Below are positions 18,937 through 26,400 of a stretch of 64,000 bases of DNA, piece after piece. Both the position numbers and the translations under genes were made by a program. Within the stretch, counting starts at the first letter, position 1; the number at the start of each line of letters is the position of its first letter. The DNA comes from Actinomycetota bacterium (GTDB lineage: Bacteria > Actinomycetota > Actinomycetes > S36-B12 > UBA10799). Under the pieces are notes generated by a model that was given only the letters and a program-made list of their open reading frames with translations, did no database searches and was not told the DNA's origin. The stretch is taken from NCBI GenBank assembly GCA_020636995.1, contig JACJWU010000003.1, positions 248,001-312,000 on the forward strand, read 5' to 3'.

Positions 18937-18952
18937 TTGACGCTAGTGTCAA
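18937..18952 (-). promoter_or_regulatory. Operator copy 4 (carboxylase beta subunit)
   Basis: TTGACACTAGCGTCAA on the minus strand, 4 nt from the ATG at 18932 and overlapping a TAGCGT -10. It also lies in the divergent gap with the K+ channel gene, whose own TAGGTT -10 starts at 18980. Confidence 0.88.
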
Positions 18953-18992
18953 CTTCGCCGGACGGTCAAGTGGTGCTGATAGGTTGCCGTGC

Positions 18993-20099
18993 GTGAGTCG
19001 CAGCGATGATTCCGGCCTCAGCGGGAGGCTCACACTTCCCAATCGTGCCTGGAGCCCGACGACGTCGGTGATCGTGCGCCTTGCCATCGCGGCGTTCGCC
19101 ATCACCGCCACCACGCTGCTCGTCTACGTCCAGCGTGACCAGTACCAGGACAACACAGGCACCCCGGTCGACTTCGTCGATGCCCTCTACTTCGCCACTG
19201 TGTCGCTGTCCACCACCGGATACGGCGACATCACGCCCGCCACCGACCAGGCCCGGCTGGTGAACATCTTCCTGATCACGCCGCTGCGCGTGCTGTTCCT
19301 GATCGTGCTGGTCGGTACCACTCTGGAAGTCTTGACAGCCCGTGGCCGTGCGGAGTTCCGCGAGAGCCGATGGAGGAAGAAGTTGAAGAACCACACCGTC
19401 GTCATCGGATACGGCGTCAAGGGGCGTTCCGCCGTGCGCATGCTGCTGGACAACGGCATCGAGGCCGAGAACATCGTCGTGATCGCGAGCGACGCCGCTG
19501 CGGTGGAGGACGCCACCCGACCCTCGTTGAAAGACCCTCAAGAGCCCGACTCCGCCCAGTACCCCGGCGTCGCGGGCATCCTGGGCGACGCCCGGCGCGA
19601 GGAGGTCCTCATCCACGCCGATGTCCCGACCGCCGCCAAGGTCATCGTCGCCGTCGATCGCGATGACGTGGCCGTGCTGGTGACGCTGGCAGTGCGGAAA
19701 CTAGCGCCGAACACCCAGCTGGTGGCCGCGGCGCGAGAGCAGGCCAGCGCGAACGTCCTGAAGCAATCCGGTGCGGATCAGGTCATCACCACTGCGGAGG
19801 CCGCGGGGCGGCTGCTGGGTATGCAATTGGTCCACCCCATCGCCGGTGAACTCATGGAGGATCTGCTCGACCCATCGGAGGGCCTCGAGGTGCGTGAGCG
19901 GGAGGTTGGACGCGCCGAACTGGGCCTGTCGCCGGATCAACTCGCTGAACGGGGGGAGATGCTGCTCGCCGTCCAACGCGGGGATGTGACGTACCGGTTC
20001 GACACCGAAGCACTGCGCGTCCTGCAGAAGGGCGACAGGATTGTGACCATCAGACAGGGACAGCGTCAAACCCGCAGATCGGAGTTCTCCGGTGAGTGA
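18993..20099 (+). CDS. K+ channel with RCK (TrkA-N) domain
   Basis: 368 residues. Two transmembrane helices flank the pore loop VSLSTTGYGDITPATDQARL, where TTGYGD is the K+ selectivity filter. A Rossmann-type RCK domain follows (VVIGYGVKGRSAVRMLLDNG, near residue 135), then a C-terminal RCK-like subdomain with RGDVTYRFDTEALRVLQKGDRI. This is the MthK-like ligand-gated layout, and c-di-AMP or nucleotides are possible ligands of such domains. The GTG start is supported by TAGGTT (18980-18985) exactly 7 nt upstream. The much longer open frame upstream is a shadow of the carboxyltransferase. The last 8 nt overlap the Bpa gene. Confidence 0.9.
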   Translation: MSRSDDSGLSGRLTLPNRAWSPTTSVIVRLAIAAFAITATTLLVYVQRDQYQDNTGTPVDFVDALYFATVSLSTTGYGDITPATDQARLVNIFLITPLRVLFLIVLVGTTLEVLTARGRAEFRESRWRKKLKNHTVVIGYGVKGRSAVRMLLDNGIEAENIVVIASDAAAVEDATRPSLKDPQEPDSAQYPGVAGILGDARREEVLIHADVPTAAKVIVAVDRDDVAVLVTLAVRKLAPNTQLVAAAREQASANVLKQSGADQVITTAEAAGRLLGMQLVHPIAGELMEDLLDPSEGLEVREREVGRAELGLSPDQLAERGEMLLAVQRGDVTYRFDTEALRVLQKGDRIVTIRQGQRQTRRSEFSGE

Positions 20100-20571
20100 A
20101 GAACCGGACCAGCCGCACGTGGTCGTGGTCGAACAGGACGAAGAATCCGCCAACGTCGCGCAGATGGTGGAGCAGCCGGCCAAGGTCATGCGGATCGGCA
20201 GCATGATCAAACAACTGCTCGACGAGGTGAAGAGCGCACCACTGGACGAGGCTGCACGGCAGCGGCTCAAGCAGATCCACGCGACCTCCATCAAGGAACT
20301 CGAGGACGGTCTGGCGCCGGAGTTGATCGAGGAACTGGAACGCCTGAGCCTGCCCTTCACCGACGACGGCGTCCCCAGCGAGGCGGAGTTGCGGATCGCG
20401 CAAGCCCAGCTCGTGGGGTGGCTGGAGGGTCTGTTTCACGGCATCCAGACCGCTCTTTTCGCCCAGCAGATGGCCGCCCGCGCACAGCTCGAGCAGATGC
20501 GCCGGCAGGCGATCGAGGGCGGCGAGGCCCAGCAGCAGATGCCCGGGCCACACAGCGGGCCGTACCTGTAG
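20092..20571 (+). CDS. bpa: Bacterial proteasome activator (Bpa/PafE, DUF2587)
   Basis: 159 residues, the expected length. The central four-helix region has AKVMRIGSMIKQLLDEVK and SIKELEDGLAPELIEELERL, as in mycobacterial Bpa. The C-terminus ends SGPYL, a hydrophobic-Tyr-X (HbYX-like) tail that docks into the alpha-ring pockets of the 20S proteasome. Bpa forms dodecameric rings and opens the gate without ATP, feeding partly unfolded proteins such as HspR for degradation. Its presence implies a proteasome elsewhere in this genome. Translation overlaps the channel gene by 8 nt. Confidence 0.92.
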   Translation: MSEEPDQPHVVVVEQDEESANVAQMVEQPAKVMRIGSMIKQLLDEVKSAPLDEAARQRLKQIHATSIKELEDGLAPELIEELERLSLPFTDDGVPSEAELRIAQAQLVGWLEGLFHGIQTALFAQQMAARAQLEQMRRQAIEGGEAQQQMPGPHSGPYL

Positions 20572-20609
20572 CGCCGGGTGGCGTCCCACGGGCCGATACC
20601 CTCGAACCC

Positions 20610-21869
20610 GTGATCGACCTCCACACACTGCGCACCGCAGCGGATCAAGTCCGCATCTCCCAGTTCCGTCGCGGAGAGACCCCGGAACTCGTCGACGAAG
20701 CAGTCGCCGCCGACCAGGCCCACCGTGCCGCACTCACCACGTTCGAGCGCCTTCGCGCCGAGCAGAAGGAACTCGGGCGTCAGGTCGCCAAGGCCGCCCC
20801 GGACGAGCGCCCGGCACTGCTGGCCCGCACGAAGGAGCTCGCGACGCAGGTCAAGGACGCCGAGGCCCACGTCCGGGACAGCGAGTCAGCGCTGACCGCT
20901 GCGGTCGCGAGCTTGTCCAACGTCGTGGACATGGATGCGCCGATCGGCGGTGAGTACGACTTCCGATTGATCGAGACCCGCGGCGAACCCCGCGATTTCA
21001 CCGCGGAGGGTTTCGCACCCCGGGACCACCTCGACATCGGGGAGTCGCTCAATGCGATCGACGTCGCACGCGGCGCGAAGGTCTCGGGCTCGCGGTTCTA
21101 CTACCTGACCGGCGTGGGGGCGCTGCTCGAACTCGCTCTGGTCAACATGGCCATGGACATGGCCCAGCGCAACGGGTTCACCCCCATGATCCCGCCGGCC
21201 CTGGTGCGGCCGCCGGCGATGGACGGGACCGGCTTCCTCGTGCAGGCTGCTGAGAACGTCTACCACCTCCCCGACGACGACATGTACCTGGTCGGCACCG
21301 CAGAAGTACCGCTCGCGGCCTACCACAGCGATGAGATCCTCGACGAGTTGCCGCTGCGCTACGTGGGCTTCTCCCCCTGCTTCCGCCGGGAGGCCGGCTC
21401 CCACGGCAAGGACACCCGCGGCATCTTCCGGGTCCACTGGTTCGACAAGGTCGAGATGTTCGTCTATTGCGCGCAGGCCGATGCCGCCGCCGAACACGAG
21501 CGTCTGTTGCAGCACGAGATCGAGTTCCTCGAGGCCCTCGAGATCCCGTTCCGGATCATCGACGTGGCGACCGGCGATCTCGGGGCGAGCGCGGCGCGCA
21601 AGTTCGATTGCGAGGCGTGGATCCCGAGCCAGGAGCGGTACCGGGAGCTGACCTCCACGTCCAACTGCACGACCTACCAGTCACGCCGCCTGCGGATCCG
21701 CACCAAAGGCGAGAAGGGCACCGAAGCGGTCGCCACGCTCAACGGCACACTCACCGCCATCACCCGAACGATCGTGGCGCTGCTGGAGAACCACCAGCAG
21801 GCCGACGGCTCGGTCCGTGTGCCCACCGCACTGCAGCCGTACCTCGGGGGGCGGACCGAACTCCGCTGA
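20610..21869 (+). CDS. serS: Seryl-tRNA synthetase
   Basis: 419 residues. The N-terminal antiparallel coiled-coil arm that contacts the tRNA-Ser long variable arm is visible (about 25-105, RAEQKELGRQVAKAAPDERP). The class II core follows, with motif 2 in FSPCFRREAGSHGKDTRG and motif 3 near AVATLNGTLTAITRTIVALLE. It charges tRNA-Ser (and tRNA-Sec where present) with serine. The GTG start is defined by TACCCT (20597-20602), 7 nt upstream, pointing to a leaderless mRNA. The stop overlaps the next start as TGATG. Confidence 0.96.
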   Translation: MIDLHTLRTAADQVRISQFRRGETPELVDEAVAADQAHRAALTTFERLRAEQKELGRQVAKAAPDERPALLARTKELATQVKDAEAHVRDSESALTAAVASLSNVVDMDAPIGGEYDFRLIETRGEPRDFTAEGFAPRDHLDIGESLNAIDVARGAKVSGSRFYYLTGVGALLELALVNMAMDMAQRNGFTPMIPPALVRPPAMDGTGFLVQAAENVYHLPDDDMYLVGTAEVPLAAYHSDEILDELPLRYVGFSPCFRREAGSHGKDTRGIFRVHWFDKVEMFVYCAQADAAAEHERLLQHEIEFLEALEIPFRIIDVATGDLGASAARKFDCEAWIPSQERYRELTSTSNCTTYQSRRLRIRTKGEKGTEAVATLNGTLTAITRTIVALLENHQQADGSVRVPTALQPYLGGRTELR

Positions 21870-22579
21870 TGTCCTACCTGGTGGCCACCGACCTCGACGG
21901 GACGCTGCTGCGGCGCGATTTCACCGTCTCGGCACGCACCCGGCGGGCGCTGCAGGACGCGGTGGCCGCGGGTGTCGACGTCGTGTACGCCACCGGCCGC
22001 CCGCCGAGATGGCTACCGGAGGTGTACGAGGTCACCGGACTGTCACCGGTCACGGTGTGCGCGAACGGAGCGCTCACCCTGCTCGATGATGAGCCTCTGG
22101 ACATCAAGGCGATCCCCGCGGACATCGTCGAGGAGGTCCGGGAACTGCTTGCCGAGCACCGCACCGACTTCGTCATGCACACCGAGCAGTGGCGCGGTCA
22201 CACGTTGAAGATCCTGGCAGCGTTGCCCGAGGTCGACCATGAGCAGGCCGACGACGTCCTGCAGGAAGTGAGGGCCGTGGCGGGCCACCTCGTGGAACCG
22301 ACGCACTCCGCCTACGGCAGGCTGCTCATCGAAATGGGTCCGAGCGGGGTCACCAAAGCGCATGCCCTGCAACGTCTTCGCGAACAGCGGTGGCCCGGCG
22401 CGACGCTCATCGCGGTGGGTGACATGCCCAACGACGAGGCGATGCTGCGTGCGGCCGACCTCCCGATGACGGTGGCGACCGGGCATCCGTGGCTGCGCGA
22501 CGTGGCCGGTCGGGTGCTTCCCGGACCCGACGATGACGGCCTGGCACAACTACTCGAGGAACTCGCGAAGCGCGCGTGA
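21869..22579 (+). CDS. HAD family hydrolase (Cof-type sugar phosphatase)
   Basis: 236 residues. HAD motif I is DLDGTLLRRD at residues 8-17, motif II is near YATGRPP, and motif III/IV is GDMPNDEAMLRAADLP, with a type IIB cap in between. Proteins of this type dephosphorylate sugar phosphates, nucleotides or FMN, and the substrate is not predictable. The start codon shares its A with the serS stop (TGATG), so the two genes are co-translated. This serS-HAD pairing is seen in several actinobacteria. Confidence 0.88.
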   Translation: MSYLVATDLDGTLLRRDFTVSARTRRALQDAVAAGVDVVYATGRPPRWLPEVYEVTGLSPVTVCANGALTLLDDEPLDIKAIPADIVEEVRELLAEHRTDFVMHTEQWRGHTLKILAALPEVDHEQADDVLQEVRAVAGHLVEPTHSAYGRLLIEMGPSGVTKAHALQRLREQRWPGATLIAVGDMPNDEAMLRAADLPMTVATGHPWLRDVAGRVLPGPDDDGLAQLLEELAKRA

Positions 22580-22696
22580 CCGTTTGTCCCATTGCGGGCG
22601 ATTCCTCTGAATTTCCGTGAAAAACCAGGGGTTGTGACCCCGCTCACACCCTCGTGAAGTCGTTCACAATCACCTTTACGAAGTCCTGATGCGGGG

Positions 22697-22702
22697 TACC
22701 GT
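22697..22702 (+). promoter_or_regulatory. Candidate promoter of the c-di-AMP riboswitch transcript (-10 TACCGT)
   Basis: TACCGT at 22697-22702 with TTTACG (22675-22680) 16 nt upstream as a weak -35. Transcription would start near 22710, just before the structured riboswitch. The preceding 100 nt are non-coding. Confidence 0.45.
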
Positions 22703-22731
22703 CGTAACGCGAGCCCGGCCTTTGTCGGAAA

Positions 22732-22868
22732 GGCCGACGACCGGGCACCGCCGAAGCATCTGGGGGGATGCACCGGGGACCCAACCTATTGGGGCGAATC
22801 CGCGAGAGCGGTAGGGCACTTCTCGGCCCGAGCCCGTCAGCTAACCCGGTAGGCGGCTGAGAAGGAGA
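22732..22868 (+). ncRNA. c-di-AMP riboswitch (ydaO-yuaA family)
   Basis: The leader of the NlpC/P60 gene shows the conserved blocks of the ydaO-yuaA riboswitch in order: GCCGAAGC near 22751, ACCGGGGACCCAACC near 22772, TTGGGGCGAATCCGCGAGAGC near 22789, TAGGGCACTTCTCGGC near 22812, CCCGAGCCCGTCAGCTAACC near 22828, and GTAGGC followed by GAAGGAG. In Actinobacteria this class controls NlpC/P60 and resuscitation-factor cell-wall hydrolases and turns expression off when c-di-AMP binds. The outer boundaries are approximate. The ribosome-binding site GAAGGAG lies right after the 3' end, so sequestration is possible. Confidence 0.92.
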
Positions 22869-22875
22869 GATACGT

Positions 22876-23475
22876 ATGCGCACCATTGCGCAGAACAACC
22901 GTGCCCGCACGACCGCAGCCCTGACCGCCGGCGTCATTCTCGTCGGTGGCCTACCGGTGCTTGCCGCGACGTCCGCCCAGGCCGTCGACGAGCCCGTGGT
23001 CACCACCACCCAGACCGCTCCGGCCAAGCCGACACTGACCAAGAAGCAGCGCAAGGCCATGAAGCTGCGTGAGAAGCGCAAGCGTCAGAAGCAGCGCGCC
23101 AACCGCGCTCGCGCCTCGTTGGTCCGGGTGGGTCTGAACCAGCTCGGTGAGCAGTACGTCGCCGGTGCCGCCGGTCCGAACCGCTTCGACTGCTCCGGCT
23201 TCACCCAGTACGTGTACAAGAAGGCCACAGGCAAGTACCTGCCGCACTACTCCGGCGCCCAGATGAACAAGGCCCGCCGGGTCGGCAAGAAGCACCTGAA
23301 GCCGGGCGACCTGATGTTCTACGGCCCCGGTGGGTCGCAGCACGTCGCCATGTACATCGGCAAGGGCAAGATGGTGCACGCCACCAACCCCCGCACCGAC
23401 GTGCGCATCGACAGCATCAACAACGCCTACTGGCGCGGCCGCTTCGCCGGCGCCGGGCGCATCATCGAGGGCTGA
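22876..23475 (+). CDS. NlpC/P60 family cell-wall peptidase (secreted)
   Basis: 199 residues. An N-terminal signal peptide ends near residue 36 (VLAATSAQA), followed by a short Lys/Arg-rich linker (residues 56-80, KKQRKAMKLREKRKR). The C-terminal NlpC/P60 domain has the catalytic triad Cys106 in FDCSGFTQYVY, His156 in SQHVAMYIG and a third polar residue, His168, in MVHAT. It should cleave the D-gamma-glutamyl-meso-diaminopimelate bond in peptidoglycan stem peptides. The c-di-AMP riboswitch upstream ties its expression to osmotic and wall-stress signalling. The SD is GAAGGAGAG. Confidence 0.93.
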   Translation: MRTIAQNNRARTTAALTAGVILVGGLPVLAATSAQAVDEPVVTTTQTAPAKPTLTKKQRKAMKLREKRKRQKQRANRARASLVRVGLNQLGEQYVAGAAGPNRFDCSGFTQYVYKKATGKYLPHYSGAQMNKARRVGKKHLKPGDLMFYGPGGSQHVAMYIGKGKMVHATNPRTDVRIDSINNAYWRGRFAGAGRIIEG

Positions 23476-23484
23476 GGCCCTTCC

Positions 23485-23525
23485 CACACGAAGCGGGTCG
23501 TCTCGTGACGGCCCGCTTTCGTGTG
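23485..23525 (+). terminator. Hairpin terminator after the NlpC/P60 gene
   Basis: CACACGAAGCGGG (23485-23497) pairs with CCCGCTTTCGTGTG (ending 23525) with one bulge, plus an inner CGTC/GACG stem. It is a stable GC-rich hairpin 10 nt after the stop, with no clear T-tract, as is common in actinobacterial terminators. Confidence 0.7.
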
Positions 23526-23639
23526 TCCGGCAGCCCGCTCCTGGCCGATGGGGCTCAGCGCCCGACGAACCCCACCCAACGCGGCGGACCTCGGCTCGCA
23601 CCTGGTGACCGGTTCCCGCCCGCCGGTAGTGTCTCGAGC

Positions 23640-24311
23640 ATGCATGACCCGCTCATCGACCTGGGCTACGCCAAGGTGGACGCCCATCGGGCTGCGCGCA
23701 CGGGCGACCCCGAGGTGGTGTTCGCGCAGGGCAAGGCCCCGGAGCAGACGGTGCAGATCATGCGAACGCTCGCACACGCACACCCGGAACGTGCGGTGCT
23801 GGCGACCCGCGTGGACGACGCGACCGCGAGTCTGCTGCGGGCCGAAGAACCCGGAGTGGTCGTCGACCCGCTCGGCCGAACAGCGGTCCTCGGGCCGCTG
23901 CCGCAGGCGGTGGGTCAGGTGCTGGTGGTCTGCGCCGGAACCTCGGACCTGCCGGTCGCCGCGGAGGCTGCCACCACGGCCCGAGTGTTCGGGGCGCAGG
24001 CCGACACCATCGGGGACGTGGGGGTGGCCGGGCTGCACCGGCTGCTCGCCGTGCGGGATCGCCTCGACGACGCCGACGCCCTCGTCGTGGTGGCGGGCAT
24101 GGAAGGGGCGCTACCCAGTGTCGTGGGCGGGCTGACCGGCGTACCGATCGTTGCGGTCCCCACATCGATCGGCTACGGCGCCTCCTTCGGGGGACTCGCC
24201 GCCCTGCTCGCCATGCTCAACTCCTGCGCCCCCGGTGTCACGGTGGTCAACATCGACAACGGTTTCGGGGCTGCAGTGCACGCATCCCGGATCGCCCGGA
24301 ACGCGCGATGA
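23640..24311 (+). CDS. larB: Nickel pincer cofactor biosynthesis protein LarB
   Basis: 223 residues. The C-terminal AIR-carboxylase-like (PurE-related) domain is clear: VLVVCAGTSDLPVAAEAATTA, VAGMEGALPSVVGGL and VPTSIGYGASFGGLAALLAML. The N-terminal part has LDLGYAKVDAHR-type sequence and RTGDPEVVFAQGK. LarB carboxylates and hydrolyses nicotinic acid adenine dinucleotide to start synthesis of the nickel-pincer nucleotide used by lactate racemase. The ATG start is fixed by TAGTGT (23627-23632) 7 nt upstream. The stop overlaps the larC start as ATGA. Confidence 0.92.
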   Translation: MHDPLIDLGYAKVDAHRAARTGDPEVVFAQGKAPEQTVQIMRTLAHAHPERAVLATRVDDATASLLRAEEPGVVVDPLGRTAVLGPLPQAVGQVLVVCAGTSDLPVAAEAATTARVFGAQADTIGDVGVAGLHRLLAVRDRLDDADALVVVAGMEGALPSVVGGLTGVPIVAVPTSIGYGASFGGLAALLAMLNSCAPGVTVVNIDNGFGAAVHASRIARNAR

Positions 24312-25522
24312 TCTGGTGGATCGACGCTGGTGCCGGGGCCAGTGGTGACATGCTGCTCGGTGCGCTGCTCGGCCTGGACCCGGACGGTCTGCCCGCCGCC
24401 CAAGCGGCCGTCGATGGCGTACTGGCCGAACTCGGCGCCGCACCCGTACCGCTGGCGGTCGAGCCGGTGCGCCGCAACGGGCTGGCCGCCACCCGGGCGC
24501 TGGTCGATGCACCGGAGTCCGCCCCCCGCACGTGGCGCGACATCCGCCCCGCGCTGACCGATCACCCGGCAGCGCTCACGGTCTTCGCGTCCCTGGCGCA
24601 CGCCGAAGCGGACGTGCATGGCTGCGCGGTCGACGATGTGCACTTCCACGAGGTGGGCGCGCTCGATGCCATCGCCGACATCGTGGGGGTGACCACGCTC
24701 TGGGAGCGGCTGGCCCCGGACCACATCGTCGTCTCGGCGGTCTGCGTGGGATCCGGCTCGGTCGCGACCGCCCACGGACAGTTGCCGGTCCCCGTACCCG
24801 CGGTGACACATCTGCTCACCGGGGTACCCACCTTTTCCGGCGCGGTGGTCGGCGAGGCGTGTACCCCCACCGGCGCCGCCTTGCTGTCGTTCCTCGCCGA
24901 CGCGTGGGGGCCGCAGCCCGAGATGGTGGTGCACGCTGTGGGCACCGGGGCCGGCAGCCGGGATCCCGACACCCACCCGAACGTGGTCCGGATCCTCAGC
25001 GGCGAGCCCGTGGCCGGAGCGGAAGGACTCACACTCATCGAGACCACCATCGACGACCTCGACCCGCGGATCTATCCGGATGTGCTCGACCGCGTGCGCA
25101 CCGCCGGCGCCCTGGAGGCCTGGATCACTCCGGTGATCATGAAACTCGGCCGACCCGGTGTCGTGCTGACGGCATTGGCTCCCTCGTCAGCTGCTGACCA
25201 GGTGACGGCAGCCCTGTTCGTCCACACCACGACCCTGGGTGTCCGGCGCAGCGAGGTGGACCGGGTCGCTCTGGCGCGCGACTTCGTCACCGTGGAGGTG
25301 GCCGGCATGCGCATTCCGGTAAAACGTGGATGGCTCGATGGCGAGGTGATCACGTGCCAGCCCGAGTTCCGCAACGCCCGGGAGGTGGCAGCAGCCACCG
25401 GGCTGGCGGTACGGGAGGTCCTGGATCGCGCTCGATCGGCGGCTCGACAAGACTCCTGGAACAAAAAGGGTTCGGACGCCACCGACGGGGGAGACAGCGA
25501 CGTCCGAACACCTGAAAACTAA
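24308..25522 (+). CDS. larC: Nickel insertion protein LarC
   Basis: 404 residues in one continuous frame. In Lactiplantibacillus plantarum LarC is made from two reading frames by programmed frameshifting, which is not needed here. Landmarks are IDAGAGASGDMLLGALLGL at the N-terminus, VDDVHFHEVGALDAIADIVG, and the C-terminal METIEDDLDPRIYP-type sequence TTIDDLDPRIYPDVL with KLGRPGVVLT. It is a CTP-dependent cyclometallase that puts nickel into the pincer nucleotide. It is translationally coupled to larB (ATGA, 24308-24311). No larE or lactate racemase larA lies in this window. Confidence 0.93.
   Translation: MIWWIDAGAGASGDMLLGALLGLDPDGLPAAQAAVDGVLAELGAAPVPLAVEPVRRNGLAATRALVDAPESAPRTWRDIRPALTDHPAALTVFASLAHAEADVHGCAVDDVHFHEVGALDAIADIVGVTTLWERLAPDHIVVSAVCVGSGSVATAHGQLPVPVPAVTHLLTGVPTFSGAVVGEACTPTGAALLSFLADAWGPQPEMVVHAVGTGAGSRDPDTHPNVVRILSGEPVAGAEGLTLIETTIDDLDPRIYPDVLDRVRTAGALEAWITPVIMKLGRPGVVLTALAPSSAADQVTAALFVHTTTLGVRRSEVDRVALARDFVTVEVAGMRIPVKRGWLDGEVITCQPEFRNAREVAAATGLAVREVLDRARSAARQDSWNKKGSDATDGGDSDVRTPEN
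25471..25508 (+). repeat. Inverted repeat TTCGGACG...CGTCCGAA at the larC 3' end
   Basis: An 8-bp perfect stem (25471-25478 and 25501-25508) with a 22-nt loop lies inside the last codons of larC. It could be part of a terminator or a processing site. There is no T-run behind it. The 107-nt gap that follows (25523-25629), up to the convergent glycerophosphodiesterase, shows nothing else. Confidence 0.4.
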
Positions 25523-25629
25523 CACGACTGCTGTAGTCATACAAGTTCGACACGACTTTGTGCGTTACATCACACGGCACATCACAACGACTTCCGTATC
25601 GAAATTGCAGAACGGCGACGGAATCCGTC

Positions 25630-26400
25630 TCAGGAACGGTCGAGGTGTTCTCTGACAACACCGGGGCGATTGGTGATGACGGCATCCACGCGCAGTTCGC
25701 GACACAGATCGATGTCCGCCGGCTCGTCCGCCGTCCAGACGAAGACCCGACCTCCTGCCCGATGCACACGTCGCACGTACTCGGGGTGGGCGCGCAGGAT
25801 CTCGACCGAGGGCCCGGCGGCGCGCGCCGAGAACGGCAGCCAGCCCCGTCGACAGCGCAGCGGGACACGCTCCATCAGGAACACCGTGGGGGCCCCGGGC
25901 GCCAGTTCGCGCCACCGCCGCAGCGCCAGTTCGGCGAAAGACATGAAATACACACGGCTGTGGGTCTCGAACCGTGAGGGCAGCAGCCCGAACCCCCGAA
26001 CCGCCTCGACCACGCGCTGCTCAACCAGTCCGGCGTACCGGTTCGGGTGTTTGGTCTCGATCGCCAGGCCCACCGGCCGGTCGGCGGCCAGTGCCAGATC
26101 GACGAGTTCCTCGAGCCGGAGCACCGCGCCGGCACCGAAGTCCCACCTGCGCAGTTGGTGCAAGGTCTTCGCCGAGACCACCCCATGGCCGTCGGAGGTC
26201 CGATCGATGCGCCGGTCGTGCACACACACGAGGTGCCCGTCCGCCGTGAGCCGCACGTCGCACTCCAGCAGGTCCGCGCCTTCCTCGATCGCCTGCACGT
26301 ATCCGGCGAAGGTGTGTTCCGGGTGGACTTCGGAGGAACCGCGATGAGCCACCACGAGCGGTCGGTCTGGCGGCATCCACTCGGCCCGCACGCGCGGCAT
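25630..26400 (-). CDS. Glycerophosphodiester phosphodiesterase
   Basis: 256 residues. The GDPD catalytic motif is visible: VVAHRGSSEVHPEHTFAGY (His-Arg), the metal-binding ELD-type segment LLECDVRLTADG, then the catalytic His in VHDRRIDRTSDG. Lower conserved parts are IETKHP near the middle and VFVWTADEP near the end. It hydrolyses deacylated phospholipid diesters to glycerol 3-phosphate and an alcohol. There is no signal peptide, so it is probably cytoplasmic. The ATG overlaps the stop of the FAD oxidase gene by one base, making it the last gene of the fpg operon. Confidence 0.9.
   Translation of the reverse strand: MPRVRAEWMPPDRPLVVAHRGSSEVHPEHTFAGYVQAIEEGADLLECDVRLTADGHLVCVHDRRIDRTSDGHGVVSAKTLHQLRRWDFGAGAVLRLEELVDLALAADRPVGLAIETKHPNRYAGLVEQRVVEAVRGFGLLPSRFETHSRVYFMSFAELALRRWRELAPGAPTVFLMERVPLRCRRGWLPFSARAAGPSVEILRAHPEYVRRVHRAGGRVFVWTADEPADIDLCRELRVDAVITNRPGVVREHLDRS

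Noticed and set aside
17280..18992. A 939-residue open frame ending at 20099
   Set aside because: Its first 571 residues are the antisense of the carboxyltransferase gene with no domain sense. The channel starts at 18993.
25471..25508. Strong terminator at the larC end
   Set aside because: The stem is only 8 bp with a 22-nt loop and lacks a T-run, so it is reported only as a weak inverted repeat.
24308..25522. Programmed frameshift in larC as in lactobacilli
   Set aside because: The whole protein is encoded in one uninterrupted frame.
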